Assembly: GCF_016808095.1 (NCBI RefSeq)
Contig: NC_068975.1
Location: 35,196,001 to 35,260,000, forward strand
DNA length: 64,000 nt
Direction: 5' to 3'
From: Vigna angularis
Taxonomy: Eukaryota > Streptophyta > Magnoliopsida > Fabales > Fabaceae
The translations under genes and the position numbers were made by a program. This document shows positions 26,265 through 40,200 of the stretch, one piece after another (position 1 is the first letter of the stretch; each line of letters begins with the position of its first letter). The notes under the pieces were generated by a model that saw only the letters and a list, made by a program, of their open reading frames with translations, had not been told where the DNA came from and did no database searches.

Positions 26265-26314
26265 ATGAGAGGGCAATGAGAGGGGCGTGTGAGGATTCAG
26301 AGAGATTAAGATGA
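26265..26314 (+). promoter_or_regulatory. Two chained upstream ORFs ending on the DUF616 gene start codon
   Basis: uORF1 is ATG AGA GGG CAA TGA at 26265-26279. uORF2 starts at 26276, its ATG sharing bases with the uORF1 stop (ATGA), and runs 12 codons to a TGA at 26312-26314, which itself overlaps the main ATG (26311-26313), again as ATGA. The base at -3 is T for uORF1, G for uORF2 and A for the main start, so start context improves down the chain. No other ATG lies between about 25900 and 26264. Such geometry could allow leaky scanning or termination-reinitiation; that role is inference, and the true transcription start is not known. Confidence 0.7.
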
Positions 26315-29300
26315 GTGGTGGGTCATTGGGTATTCGTTCTGGGAGTTATGGCTCTTTGGAGAAGCAGCTGCAGCTGCTGCAGCACAACGGCGTGTCTCCA
26401 ATTCAATCAGCACGAAAGCCTCCCAAGACGCTGAAGGAGAAAGACAGGTTCTTCCTTTGGATCTTCAAGTTTGCGGGCAGAAAGAAGGTGGGAATGCTCT
26501 TTCTCTTTGCAATCTCCGCTGCCGTTTTCATCTGGGTTTTGTACATTGGAAAAGGTTCCCCACTTTCTCTTCTTCCTTTTTAGTAATTAATAATGATGTG
26601 ATTGTGTTACTCTTTTAAGCTGCATGGGAAACATCAAACATGAGTTCGAATTTGATTGATTGGTTATAGACTTGTAGGGATGCATCATGCATGCCACTTG
26701 TCTTGGTAAGGTGGAGGAAGGAAATCTGTTTTCGTGTTTCACATGATTTAGTTTTTGTGATTTGGCTTGCTTACAGGTGAAGATTCACAGGAGGGAAACG
26801 GTGTGCGTAATAACATTAAAGTTAATGAAACTACGTCTATAGGTGATTCTCCATCTGTGATATCTACTTCAAAAATCTTGGGATTATCCACAATTTTAGT
26901 TCTACCTCCTCCTCCCCCAAGCTATTTTCTGGGTTACAATCTTCCTCCTGGTCATCCGTGTAATAGTTTCACACTTCCTCCTCCACCGGCAGACAAAAAG
27001 CGAACCGGGCCGCGGCGTAAGTTCTTTTTTTTTTACCTCACTGTTTCTACAAATGCCTTATATTAGTTAAATGGTAATTGGAATATTATCCCTCATCGTT
27101 GCAGAGTCAGTCGGTACTTTTGAAGGATATGGATATTTTAGTGACATTATCCTTAATATTTTTTGTTTTTTTGTGTTTCAGCCTGCCCGGTATGTTACCT
27201 TCCCGTGGAAGAAGCGATTGCACTTATGCCAAAGTTGCCGTCTCCTTCTCCAGTACTTAAGAACTTAGCATTTATCCATGAGGAAACTCTTAGCAGGGAT
27301 GGTGAATTTGGTGGTTCGGACTTTGGTGGATATCCTACTTTGAGGCAGAGAAATGAATCTTTTGATATCCGAGAGTCAATGAGTGTGCACTGTGGGTATG
27401 TTTTGTATTTTGTTCGATGTTTCCCTTCTGTTTATCTGTGAGTACTGAAGAAGGTTGTTTGTGGTTATAATTTTTTTTTTTTCAGTAATAGAGGATATTT
27501 GTCCTATCCCTTTACTTACTTCTGTGCATTCTGCATCTACAATGTTGCATGTGTACGTCATTCAGATTTGTTAGAGGAACTAAACCTGGCCGCAACACAG
27601 GATTTGACATGGATGAAGATGACCTCCTCGAAATGGAGCAGTGTCATGGCATAGTTGTTGCATCGGCCATATTTGGTTTGTATTATGTGATTTTGGCTTT
27701 CATTTAGATGTTTAATTTGTTATGTTTCTGATGAATTAAATCATATGTTCAGGAAATTTTGATGAGATAAATGAGCCAACAAATATAAGTGATTATTCAA
27801 AGGAGACAGTGTGCTTTCTTATGTTCGTTGATGAAGAAACAGAAAAATATTTGAGGAGTTCTGGTAGGCTGGGAATCAGCAAGAAGATTGGTTTGTGGAG
27901 AATTATTGTTGCTCATAATCTTCCTTATACAGATGCAAGACGCTCTGGGAAGGTGAGAATTATATGTCAACAAGCACCATGAAATTAGTATATTGGTTTT
28001 TAGTCATATTTGTTGCTGAAGCTTTAGAAAGTTGAGTTTTTCTTTAAGATTTGGTTATTTCTATAGAAATATAATATTGTTGGCCGGGGTTTCATCTTTG
28101 TAGAATCTGTTATAGGAAATAATAAACTACACTGACTCGCCTGATACACAAATGGAAGCCCAGATGGGGAAAGAAAATAGAAAGTTAGATGAAAATACCT
28201 AATATTGTATATTGTATATTTATTCTCTCGTGCATTCAGCATTGGGACAATTCTTTTCTTTCAAATATAATTTTAGCGTTATGGCTTGAATTGAAAATAA
28301 CAAATACACACACATCACTCAGACAATGTTTGTATTTTCTTGCTCATATCGTAGTAATTTTTGTGTACCTGAAAGATAAGTTTCCTTTTCTGCAGATTCC
28401 TAAGCTTCTGTTGCATAGAATGGTTCCAAATGCCCGCTATTCTATATGGCTTGATGGAAAGCTCGAGCTTGTTGTTGATCCATATCAAATCCTTGAAAGG
28501 TATATTATTGCTCTTTAATGCTATATACGGATTCACTTTACTTGTGACAATTGTGTTGGGATCTCATTTCAGTCTTACGTCTGTATGTTGTCCGATATTA
28601 GATTCACCTTTCTAATTCTTCTGAAGATATATGAAGTATACTGCTTGTGCAGAATTCACTCGCAATTCTATTTCACCTTAATGACACAGCTTACAACTAC
28701 AGATGCACTAGGAGATATGGAGCTTGATATATTCTAGTAGTATGTTTCATGGTTTTACCAAGAATGGTTATATCTGAATTCTTAATAGAATCTCTCGATT
28801 GCACAATATTGTTCTGTGTAGTTGTTTCTCCTTACATATCTTTCTGGTTCCTTCTTTCGTGACTGGGCATTGAAAATTCTGGAAGTTCAACTATTTTATT
28901 TGCTTCCCACACAAGATGCATCTTAATCTTTCTAGACCAAAAAATGCTTCTATATTTGTCTTTAGTTGAGATGTTTTGGTGAATGTTGGTATGAGTTTTA
29001 ACGATTAAAACTTATAACTGGTCTGACAAAATAGAGTTTGTTGCCTGTAATATTGTTGCTTAAACTTAAGATGTGGAATTGGCTATTTCAGTGAACAAAT
29101 GCTAATTGATTGTCTTTAAAGTGCGGGTTCCAATTTATGCTCCACAAAGGAACAGTATTGTGCTCCTAATAAACTATGCTTGTGTCATTTACTGTCTTCC
29201 TTAACTTCCAGGTTCTAAAATACCATTCAGACAGCTCTATCTAGAAATTCCCATCTGGCCTAACAAAGCTATGCCCACACAAAGAGTATATACGCTCAGG

Positions 29301-31334
29301 ACAGCTGGCTAGTTAAATCAATACATGCTGTGTATAACATTGGATCAGAGATCTTCATCGCTGCTTTCTCTTATTATGAACTAGTATATTAAATTGTTTC
29401 TATGCTACCTAGGCATTTGTTCAAAATTGCTATTTCACCAGCATTAGTACTCATCATCAGCTAGCATAAATAGAGTTTTCAGTTATCACCTTTAAGAGCG
29501 TGTGACTAGGACATACTTTATATGATTTTATCTTCAATGTCTGCTTTGAAGTACTACAATCTTGCTTAATGCCTACTTTAGAATATAAAACTTAATTGGA
29601 AACAAAAGTTTAATTATTATCAGCTTCTTCTGTTGCTTTATTTATTTTTTCCTCCTTCTCATGCATGTTCACTGCTTTATATATTGGATTTAGCTTTTCC
29701 TCTTTAGATCCTTATCTTCCTTATGCTCTATGCCAACTATTGTTCTCCATCTCGGTTGGGCGGTTATCCAAGTTCCCTGTGATCGAGACTATGTATAATG
29801 TATCTGGAACGAAAATTAGGGTTGAGATTATTTGATTTTCATATATTGTTTCTGGGGTATGTCCCTGAATATGATTTATGTAAGAGAGATTGGCCCGAGT
29901 TTGACTGAGATGCTTGATCACTCCTCTGAGAAGTAGAGGGTTTTATAACGAGTATCTCCTTGCAAGTACCAACAATTATAGTCACGAATATTCTTTGGAT
30001 TCATGAGGAAGCCTCCAATAACAAAAGAAAAATAGGAATTTCTGAGTAATTATTGTCTGTTATTCTCCTTTATGTCAGTGAATATATAAGGGATGATCCT
30101 ATACACGCACTGGGCACCCGCAAATAAAGGAACTGAATAACATAATTGAATCTTCTACTATATACGAAATAACGAAGTGACAGACCCACCGTCATTCATA
30201 TGCATACGTTTTGCTAGTTTACTTGGATTGTCTTGATAGAATACATGTTTCATCACCTTATTGCTCTCATCCTTGTTTAGGTTTTTGTGGAGGAAGAATG
30301 CAACTTTTGCAATATCTAAACATTATAGACGCTTCGATGTATTTGCTGAGGCCGAGGCAAATAAAGCTGCTGGAAAGTATGACAATGCCTCTATAGACTT
30401 TCAGATTGAGTTTTACAAGAATGAGGGACTGACTCCATATACAGAGGCCAAACTTCCTCTTATAAGTGGTAAGCTAAACTTCGTTTCCCAGTTGGATGAC
30501 ATGCCTCTACTTCTGCTTCATTTCTCAACCCTGATGGCTAAATTGCAGATGTTCCTGAAGGATGTGTAATTGTAAGAGAGCATGTTCCCATCAGCAACCT
30601 TTTTACTTGTCTTTGGTTCAACGAAGTTGACCGGTTCACTTCAAGAGACCAGATTAGTTTCTCAACTGTCAGGGACAAACTTTTGTCCAGGGTGGATTTT
30701 CATCTTCTCATGTTCTTGGATTGTGAAAGACGCAACTTTGTAGTTCAGGTAAAGATTTTATTTCGTTTGTATAAAACAATCTCAGATCAGAGGCTTCTTA
30801 CAGAACAACATGATTGATCTGTAACAATATATTTTATTTTTTTAACTCTCTGCGAACAAACTTTTTAATAAATACAATTATTAAAGTAATTATTGTTAAA
30901 TCAGTACATTTATCATACATGATTGGATAAGCTCGCTTCACACTATCAAGTTATAAACTTTTTACTCAACATGTATTGTGTTTACCGTGAAAGAATTGTT
31001 TTCTAATTACAAATTATATTATGTATGATAAGTTCGTGTGTTTTTTCAATAAAAGGATAGTTTGATAATTACTCAGGAAAACATGTTGATAATGAAGTCA
31101 ACTTTATTGTCACGGATGATTTGTTTTTGTTGGTTACAGAAATACCATAGGGATATATTGGAACGTCTGGCTGCTCCGGTGGCATTTGCTCTCAGTCCTC
31201 CATTGCAACGTGTGCATGAAACATCATCAGAAAAGGTTGCCAGGAGGGGCCCTGGAAAGCACGGAAAAGAACGGAGACCGAGTAGTAGGCGCCACCGGAA
31301 AGTTGTGGCCGGAGACAGGGACACACAAACATAG
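26311..31334 (+). CDS. DUF616 / MUCI70-type putative Golgi glycosyltransferase, nine exons
   Basis: Type II membrane protein of the DUF616 family (relatives include Arabidopsis MUCI70, linked to mucilage pectin, and TOD1). Exons: 26311-26554, 26777-27016, 27182-27395, 27566-27675, 27753-27952, 28396-28499, 30281-30468, 30549-30748 and 31140-31334. All junctions are GT-AG and stay in frame, giving 564 aa. A short cytosolic N-terminus is followed by one transmembrane helix (about 59-79), then a proline-rich stem with PPPPPSYFLGYNLPPGHPC and PCPVCYLPVEEA (162-173). The DUF616 core follows from about residue 228, with ECHGIVVASAIFGNFDEI-like, WRIIVAHNLPY, ARYSIWLDGKLELVVDP and HRDILERLAAP-type blocks. 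The C-terminal tail is strongly basic (RRGPGKHGKERRPSSRRHRK). Intron 6 (28500-30280) is by far the longest. The substrate is not determinable from sequence, and family members have also been proposed as ceramidase-like. Confidence 0.93.
28500..30280 (+). other. Long intron 6 of the DUF616 gene
   Basis: A 1,781-bp intron between AAG-type donor GAAAG/GTATAT and acceptor TTGTTTAG/GTTTTT. It holds only short chance ORFs and no element with clear inverted ends. Its length relative to the other introns (81-443 bp) could reflect an old insertion. Confidence 0.75.
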
Positions 31335-32865
31335 AAGCAAATTATACAGTTTTGGAAGTGTGACTATATCATTGATTATTTGGGTTTTGACATTCCACCT
31401 ACGCAAGTCATTCCCTGGAGGGAAGATGAGTGTTGTGTGCTCTCATTCTTTTTACTTTATGCAATTCGTTTATGGTTATTAATTTTTTGTTGTATATAGA
31501 GAAAAAAGAAATCCTCAATAATTATCAATTATCATTTCAGGGTTGTCACTAGCGACCAAATTCCGGACTTGTGGCAACCCTCTCTGTTGTTTCATTACAC
31601 TATAGGATAAAGTGTAGCTGTTGCTCCCATTTGTACTCCATCAAGGTCTTTTGTTACCCTTTAATAACTAAAGTTTCTCACCACCATACCTTTCTGTACT
31701 TTTCTTGCTTCTTTGTTGAAACTGACATTAAACTCCATTTTTTTCTACTGTACCTAATCATGGAAATAAAATGGATGTATTCTGAAGCTCTATATTTGGT
31801 GTCTTATTTTTATTTTCATTTTCAGATGTATCTTTTATTTAATTTAATCAGTTAAAATTTTTGTAGCCATCTCAAAATTTAAACCGCCGTAGCTGCCATT
31901 TTCATGTTTATTTTAAATCAATTTTTTAGAAACATGTTATCAAAATGAACTTTCTATCGCAATATAAATTTTTGACATAAATATAAAATGTAATTTACAT
32001 GCTTAATTTATCTCAAACATTTGACAGGTTAGAATATTAATTTATTTTCTTTTATTTAAAGACACTATTACACACTTTTTCATTTGGTCTCAACAATGTC
32101 AGACTGCTAGCTAGATATCCTGTTACAAACTAAATAGATAATTGGTTTAGGTACTATATATTTAATTTTCTAATAAGTTATGAATTTCCTCTTTACTGTT
32201 TATCGCTACAAATATTATTTCATTGGTCAAACCATTTTCATTAGCTTTCAATTAATTTCCAAATAGATGACAAATGTCTACAAAGATCAACAATTGATTA
32301 GATTGTTGTGTTTTACATATAAGAACAAGTAAACTTATTCAACGTGTGTTGCTGAGTTAAAATGTTTAATGCTTTTTATGAAAATTTTAAAAAATAATGT
32401 GACGATTATTAAATATCACAATAAAATGTTATGAAACAATAAAAATTAGGGAAAGCACGTGTTACCCTAAATTACCATAAGACAAATAGAATTCTCTGAA
32501 TTTGACACAGTTTCAATATTTTATAATATTGGCCTGTGAAGATCGATTTCAATCCAGTTTTATTAGTTTGTGAATGAGAAAAGATGATATGAAAGAAAAT
32601 GCAATGAATCTGTTGGAAAGAAAGGAAAAAAGGTTGAGAAAAATGAAAAGATGAAAATTGATTATTATCCTGACTTGAGAGTGGAGTAACAGAGGGTCCC
32701 AGTGGATCCTTATCTTAGCAGGTCTCCCACTTACGTCACAGTGGTAGAATCTTTTGCCCCAAATAATTAATAGTTTAATTAAGGCGTTGTTTGGATGAGA
32801 AGAACAGAGGCATGAGGTTAGGGTGATTTGAAAGATGAAGAAGAAGTGAGAGTGAGAGTGAGAGA
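31335..32865. other. 3' flank of the DUF616 gene and promoter of the next gene
   Basis: Convertibly intergenic: the left part must contain the DUF616 3' UTR, and the right part the promoter of the small membrane-protein gene. An ACGTCA motif lies at about 32732, inside CTTACGTCACAGTGG. No repeat or extra gene is seen. Confidence 0.5.
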
Positions 32866-33312
32866 ATGCGAATGGCATCATCGTCGTCGGCGTTCATGGT
32901 GATCTGCATCCTGCACTCGCTCATAGCGGTCACGTGCGGTGCGCTGATGATGTTCTACATGAAGGAGGTCTACACGTTCGGCCACGGAGTCCAGACCGCC
33001 ACCAAGCTCTTGGGATCGACGCCCCACGATCAGCTCCTCATCAAAACCTCCGATTCCTTCTCCGGCCTTCTCCTCGTCGCCATTGGCTTCCTCCTCTTCA
33101 TGGTCTCCTTCGTCAGGGATCGCGATTTTCAGGTCTTCTTCGCCAAGGGCTGCACGCTTCTCCACCTCTTCATGGCCATGTGGAGGATCTACTTCGAACG
33201 CAAGGTCGAGGATCTTGCCTGGGATTGGCTCCGCCAGACTGTTGGTGACCTTCTCTTGGCCCTCTCCTGGGTCTTCTTTCTTGTTTACTCTTGGAGGGAG
33301 AAGTATGATTAG
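32866..33312 (+). CDS. Small four-helix membrane protein, conserved in plants, function unknown
   Basis: Single-exon ORF of 148 aa (146 aa if the second ATG at 32872 is used; both are plausible). Four hydrophobic helices are visible at about 9-31, 64-83, 89-110 and 122-142. The first loop is polar and contains YMKEVYTFGHGVQTATKLLGSTPHDQLLIKTSDSF. A charged SFVRDRDF turn separates helices 2 and 3, MWRIYFERKVEDLAWDWLRQTVGD lies between 3 and 4, and the tail ends WREKYD. I recognise it as a type seen as an uncharacterised conserved protein in plant genomes but cannot name a function or a firm family. The coding region is far richer in GC and CpG than the DNA around it, with third-position C/G bias. 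Confidence 0.85.
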   Translation: MRMASSSSAFMVICILHSLIAVTCGALMMFYMKEVYTFGHGVQTATKLLGSTPHDQLLIKTSDSFSGLLLVAIGFLLFMVSFVRDRDFQVFFAKGCTLLHLFMAMWRIYFERKVEDLAWDWLRQTVGDLLLALSWVFFLVYSWREKYD

Positions 33313-36300
33313 TTTCCCCCTTTCTTTTTCCTTGTCATTTTCCTTTTATTTTCTTAAATTAAAATCTTTTCACCTTTCGATTTACCTTGTAAAGAATCGG
33401 ATCTCAATTTGTTTTTATCATATCTGTGTTGAGAGATACCTTCTCAGTTGCCTTCCTTCCTTTCCCTGCTTCGACATTAATAGTATGTTATTTAGTTGTT
33501 TAACTGCAGTTGACCAATACCCCTAATTAATCTTCCGATAATCAAATTAAATTTGTTCTGATTCTGGTAGACTTTCGATAGTTTTGTCTGTAATTTTTAG
33601 GTGAATTTCATTGAATAGTGCGTGGAGTTTGAGAGATGGTGTCCATGTTTTGATTGGCAAAGAAAGATGTTGTGTTTGTGGGTTTGGATGAATTACATTT
33701 GGATGCTTTATTTGTTTATTATGAGTTTGGAGTCACATAGAATTGAATCTGTTAAATTGGTGCATTTTTACTCTGAGAAGTGTAGTTTTATTTCAATTAT
33801 TGGAGTTTATAAACTCAATGGATTTAACTGATGCTGCCTGATAAAGAGGAATTGATGGGTAGGACTGGATGAAGCCATTTGGGTATTTATGTTGAGAAAT
33901 TTCATTTGGAAGCAAGTGGTTGAGGAATTGTTTTGCTGGTGCTGCTGATGAATGTGAGTTTATGCCTTTCACCAACGCATTGATTCTGTTTTTTGTGGAT
34001 GAAGTACAATGCAGTTTAACTTGTTTGAAGATAATTGAACGTACTTACTTCTAGTGATATTTTACTTAATAGTTGCTTCCAGCCAACTAAAATACCGCCA
34101 AGAGTTCGAAATACAATTTGAAAATGCTAGATCTACCTCATATCTTTTTTATCATAGACATTTGAATATTCCCCTTTGATTATAATTGTTGCATGCTTAC
34201 TCATGGGATGGAATGATCCCACGATTTTCTCACTTCCCTTTGAGTCCTGTTCACTCTCAAATATCATATTCTGGTGGGATATTTTTTATATGTCTATGTA
34301 AGATCGGCAAATGACAGGAAACAGTGATCTGTCATGAGTGGCAACCGTGACGCTGATTGGTTAAACTGGGTAACCTTTGATTATGTATGACACACAACCT
34401 AAGTGAGCTGTTATTGACCTAATATCCATCTTTTAAACCCTTGGGAGAGTGTATGTAAGGATAGTTGCTATGTTGAATTTTTTGTCGTTTATATGCTGTA
34501 TATATGCATATAAATTCGTAAGTGATAAAAAATACTCAACTAATAACATTTAACAATTAATACAGTAAATAACAACAAAAGTCAAATACAAGTTTCCTAC
34601 ATCAATCTTAATCTTCAAAATCCCGTCTTCTACGCCATTTCCACTTTGATTATATCTATAGATTTCAATTTTGGAATCTGGAATCCCAAGAGGATAGCCC
34701 TACAACAAATCCTTAATGTCCCTGTTTGGATGTTTTTTTAATGAACACAGTGCTGCAATGGCCGTTATTCAGCTCACTATTTTGGTCTGCTGTGGCTTTT
34801 ACACTAAACTGCTATGCTACAGCAGCCCCTTTAGTGGGCAGGGGGACGCTCTGCACTCGATAGCCAACTGTGGTATGATATTTAAAAACCTCTAAACCTG
34901 AATCCTTTCAATTTACTGTCCTTCACTGTGTCATTCTCTGTCGTGTAGTTCTTTCATTCTTTGCTCTAGAATTCAGGTGTAATGCATATATGTGTTTGGA
35001 TATTAATTTTTATTTTGGGTAAGATCTGACATGCAGTCTAAAACTAAGTTTACTAAAATGCTAGTAGTGATTCAAAGGTAATTTTCCCATGTTATTTTGT
35101 ATATTGATGTATACCTAATTTGTTTAGGTAGAAGAATCTTACAATTTAGGTTATTAACACATAATTTGTGTCTCATCCTGTGTTCCTAAATTGGATCTTA
35201 GTTTTCACAATTTACATGTGGACAGTGAATTTGTTTCTCACTTCTAGCCTCATTTTTCTATCATTCTTATAGCATTTCCATGTATATTGAGTTAGGATTA
35301 GCCAATGGTTTCTAATGTGATGTGATCCATGAGAGCCATTTTGACAGTCTAGATTAAATCTTTTTATTACTATAGTAGTTATTATTTTGTGGGATTTATT
35401 AAATTATTTTATCTGGTTCCATATGGAGTGAAGAATCCCAGCTATATGCATTGCAAGAAGTACAAAACTTCTTATTGACCTTTCTCCTGCGGGGCCAATT
35501 ACTGAGTAATTGCCCTGAGGAAGGGACTGTTGAATATAGATCACACATTTTAGAAAGAAAAATGATTCATATAATGTTTGTGATTGGGGATCCTCCCCTA
35601 ATTATCGTGTACTGCTTTATTTGAGATTTTTTCAAGTTCAAGTCGGGTTTGTGCCCAGGGCTTGGTTTTTATTTGTACAGCGGATTTTGGTGAAAATTCC
35701 CTGTTTGTTGTATGAATTGGAAGCCACAGTGATTTCAGTATCTGCACTAAACTCCAATCCATAAGCTGATTTGACTCCTTAGATTCTGAGTTTTTATATT
35801 CTATAATATTTATTATTATTTAATTATTTACTATCACAGTTTCTATTAGAGAAGACATTTCATGGTTTTTTTTCTTAGCAAGTAGAAGTTATTTTTTTAC
35901 CATTTTTTCCAATAATGATATATTACAAATTTTATTGATGGCCTATTTAGTTTTGAAGAGTTGAAAGTTGAATGACTATTATGTTTGGCTCTATAATTGA
36001 AATGTCAAATTATCATTTCAGATGGTTAATGATCAGAAATGATATTGCAAATCTCGAAATGCCTGGTAATATACCGGAAGTTAATATCTCATGATGAAGA
36101 TAGATATGCCAAAGAGCTTATGTGATCTTCAGTCTAGAATTTGAATTTTATAAAAAAACTTCTATTAAAGTATAATGATGTAAATTAAAATTTTAAGTTT
36201 GAAATCTTAAATAATATCTCAATTATAAATGAAATAAAAATTATAAGTTTTGAAAAAAGTTAAAAGTAAATAAAAAATTATTCAGATAAAAAGTGGCATG

Positions 36301-37296
36301 AAAATCATATCAATAAGGGAGGAGCTAAACAAAATAAATAATAACTTTTAAATTGAAGATGATCTTAAATCTCTTCCTAATCAGTTAATTAAACAACATT
36401 TACTTAACTCCTTAAATTTTCAGTTAATTTACTTTATTATCAAAGCATATATGTACTAGTATATTTTCCAATGCTCATATACCTTTTAAGGTGAAATATT
36501 ACGTTTTCTTTATGCTTAAAGGTGGAAGTTTTAAAGTTTATCAAATAAATTTAAATCCAAATAAATTTTATCATAATTTTTTCTGAATAATATTATATAA
36601 TAAAACTATTATGGTAAATCCAATTATTTTTTCTAAAAAACTAATTTAGATAAGTTGTACAATAAATATAAATTTAAATAAAATCAATTTCTTCAAAAAA
36701 ATTAATGTAAATTATAAAATCGATTTTTAAACATAATTTTACTTATTAATATTTTTGTCTTCAATAACTTTATTTTGATTATTTTAGTTTTCAAAAATAT
36801 ATTCAGATAAAAATCACAAACAAATAAGCAGTGGGTATTTATTAGTCTTCTTTAATAAGTGAATAATTAAAATACTCTATCACTCATTCACGGTTAAAGA
36901 AATTTGTTTGGTATTTTGTGATTTTCGCATCCCTGCATAGGACCACATAGAGTTCTTAACAAAAAAAATCCCAAAAATGTAACGTTTTTTAATATAAATT
37001 TTTATGCTATTTTTTATGAAATCTAATTTATCTTTATTATAATAGATTGATGTTTTAATAATAAGAAGGGTACGAGAGAGAAGGCGAAGATGTTCTTGAT
37101 TGGGGGACGAGAGAATAACAATCCCAAAAATGCTAGATGGGACACAAACAGAAGAGAGAGTCACATCAAAAGAATAACTGAACAGAATTTAGCACTAAAA
37201 TCTGTATGTTAGATATATTCAAAAGTGAGGTAATACAGGGAAAGGATTAAAGGATGTAAAATGAGCCCATTTATACATGTAGCAGCATATCAGCAT
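33313..37296. other. Intergenic region between convergent genes
   Basis: Contains the 3' flank of the small membrane-protein gene and, at its right end, that of the lipoxygenase gene. Base composition between about 33.3 and 36.0 kb is less AT-rich than other spacers, so transcribed 3' sequence with introns is possible but not shown. No family-level similarity found in any frame. Confidence 0.45.
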
Positions 37297-40200
37297 CTAT
37301 ATGGTTATGCTATTGGGAACCCCTCTACAAGTAACTCCAGGATCAGAGGAGGCAATGAGCAAATCATAGGGTGGAATTCCAGCACCACATCTATTTCTAC
37401 GTTTTGAGTCTTTATTTCTCTTCTCAATCTCCTTTTCTACTCTCTTTACATCCATTGAAAACTTGTAGAAAGCTTCCACGATTTCAGGCTCACCAGCCCA
37501 TTCCGACAAGTCTTTCCTCTGTCCTATGTATTCTTCATCCGGTGAATGCTGAGAAAGTATGTTAACCACTGCCAGAAACTTGGTGGTTTCAAACAAATTT
37601 GGTAAACAAGACAACAAGTATCCTTCTGGGTCATCCATAAATTCTTTGTACTCCGGATTCCCTTCTCGGGGTAACAACTTCTTCATGTGTGGGGACCGCA
37701 TTGGAACATACCCTCCCAGAGGGTATTGCCCAAAGTTCACTGCTGCATGCTGAACCGAAACAACCCATATGAATGTGGTGAGTATTGAAGTTAGATCACT
37801 AGGAGTGGATAGTGTCCACCACCAACTTGCATTTGCATGATCAGCATGCCCAACATTGATCACCTCACTATACCATGCTTGTAGTTCGTTGTCTGACTCA
37901 ACCATCTTCCCATCTCGATAATAGTAGTTAACATAAGTCCTCACAAAGTTCTCCAGGGCAAACCACATAAGAAGTCCATCATTTGCATAAGGGTAGTCTT
38001 CGATGAGCAGCCTTAGCCCATGGGGTTGTGTTGGATCTGGTTCTGCTACTCCCCTGCATCATGATTATTGCAACATAATAAGATCACACGCTTTTAACTC
38101 TTCTAACATGGGATTCGAAGTAGACGAACCTTCTGATTAGGTCAGCAGGAAGAGCTTCCATGTCAAAACGCCAATCTTTGTACGCAGCTGAGATTATCTG
38201 AGTGCTGTATTTGCCAGGAGAAAAGAAAGATTCAATGATGCCTCCTTCGTTGATGAGAGCCTCACGAGCCAATGCATTTATTTGCAATGTGTGTTTCAAA
38301 TGTGGCTTTAGAAGCTTGAAAATTGGGTGCATAACACTCAGTTGGCGATGAGTTGCTACGATGAAAGGCTCCATGCATGCGTGGGTCCTCAACCTATACA
38401 TTTCAGAAACATTATTTCATATTCCATGTTAGGTAAACAGGCACACATGCAAAGTATAAAAGTTTGTGCAGTTATACATACCAATGATGGACCAGTTGGT
38501 GAACACCGGCGTCGTTGGAGCAAACATGTGCCTTGGCTATTTGCCACAACCAATGAGAGGTGGCATCCATTGGAGGAGTAAGGACCTGTTTGGATGATTC
38601 CCCCTCTGGAAGACTCAACTCGATAGCAATAGGCTTTAATGTTCCAAGTGGTGTCAGAAACAAGATGGTACGAGTTGCATATGCTTTTCTGTCTTCCTGA
38701 ACATTCATGCCATTCAGAAATGGGATATAGACATCATGATAATCCAATATGAACAGCTTCTTTTCTGCTATTGCCTGAGCCAGTAGGTAATGCAAAGCTT
38801 CAAACTTCCAATACACAGAAAAAGGATTTATAGTTGTGTCCGATGAAGTTGAAGATAACTGACACTTAAATTGTTCAAATAAATATATAAAAAAATAAGC
38901 TTCATTGACTTGTATATTAACCACCTTTTGTACTGACATTCCATCCAAATGGCTTATTATGTGCTCTTCTTTTAGGGCAGATTTTTGTGGACCGTATATC
39001 GAAGGATCCAGATCACTGAGGGGTGGAAAAGCCTATCAAATATTTAAAGTAAAATACAAAAATCAATATATATATATAGAAATCATAAGTTTTTGGTATT
39101 TTCTTCAGTTTTTATTATTACCTCAAGTCTTTTTATGCTTAGAGGGTTGATGCCAGCCAATGCTTGACGACCAAGTTCTTCATCTTTCATGCACCAACCA
39201 CTCGCTGAAATTTCAAATATAGCACATTTATTGGTAGAATATTTCATCATAAATTGAACAAAAACTATTTCAAATTGCATACCACCATTGATAATACGTG
39301 GAGTGTTAAATTTAAAATGCTCTTCCACATTGTTTCTGATCCTGCTCATATTCATAAGTAAAGACCATCTCGTTGAAGCTACCTTCTCGGGTTTCATTTT
39401 ATGGATGTGCTTTCTCTTGTATATTTGTTGAACATCTGAAATTTGCTTGAAATCTCCACACTTGGTAATACAAGTTCTTATGAAAGGAATCAAATTTCTC
39501 GTTGTCCCTTTCAACTTTTCCACATCAAGAGCTTTCTTTCTCATACCTTCAAACACTTCATCTCTTGGGACGTAAGTTTCCCCGGATGGATTTACACATG
39601 ACTCGCATTTCTTGTCTGAAAGGAAACAAAAATATGTTAATGATCAGCTATACTACCGACAAAATACAAACATATAGCACTGAAAAGGTCTGTGCTTTTA
39701 TAGTAAGTTTTGTTCTGAATATTTTTGTAACTGTATACTTTCATTTTTGAAATATTTCATAATGAAATATTTGTGTTTGTTGATATAGCTTACGATTCAA
39801 ATTTTGTGTTATCTAGTTTTCTTGAATGTTGTTATTGATGTGACAAAGGATCATATGCATGGACCACCGGAGAGAATGAGAGACGTGGTCATTAATTCAT
39901 GAAATGAAACTAACCGGTTATGGATGGAGGACGACCGGTTCTGCACCTTCTGGGACTAGGGTACTCCGTTGTCCCTAGTATTGGCCTCATGTTTTCTCTT
40001 CCTTTGTCTGGATTTCCCAAATCATTGTACACATCATAATCATACACTCTTTCACACCTCTTTCTTACACCTTTTCCATTTCCTCTCAGCAGTCGTAGTT
40101 CCTCCTTTCTTAGCTCTTTCAGACCCGCTGGTGTGTAGCATGGTAAGTATGCCTGTGGTGACAATATATGAATTCTCTTACCATGACAACTGAAATTGTG

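Noticed and set aside
32878..33526. ORFs of 95-147 codons overlapping the small membrane-protein gene in other frames and on the other strand
   Set aside because: GC-rich coding DNA has few stops in every frame; their residues are Arg/Ser/Pro/His-rich low complexity, while the chosen frame has coherent membrane helices.
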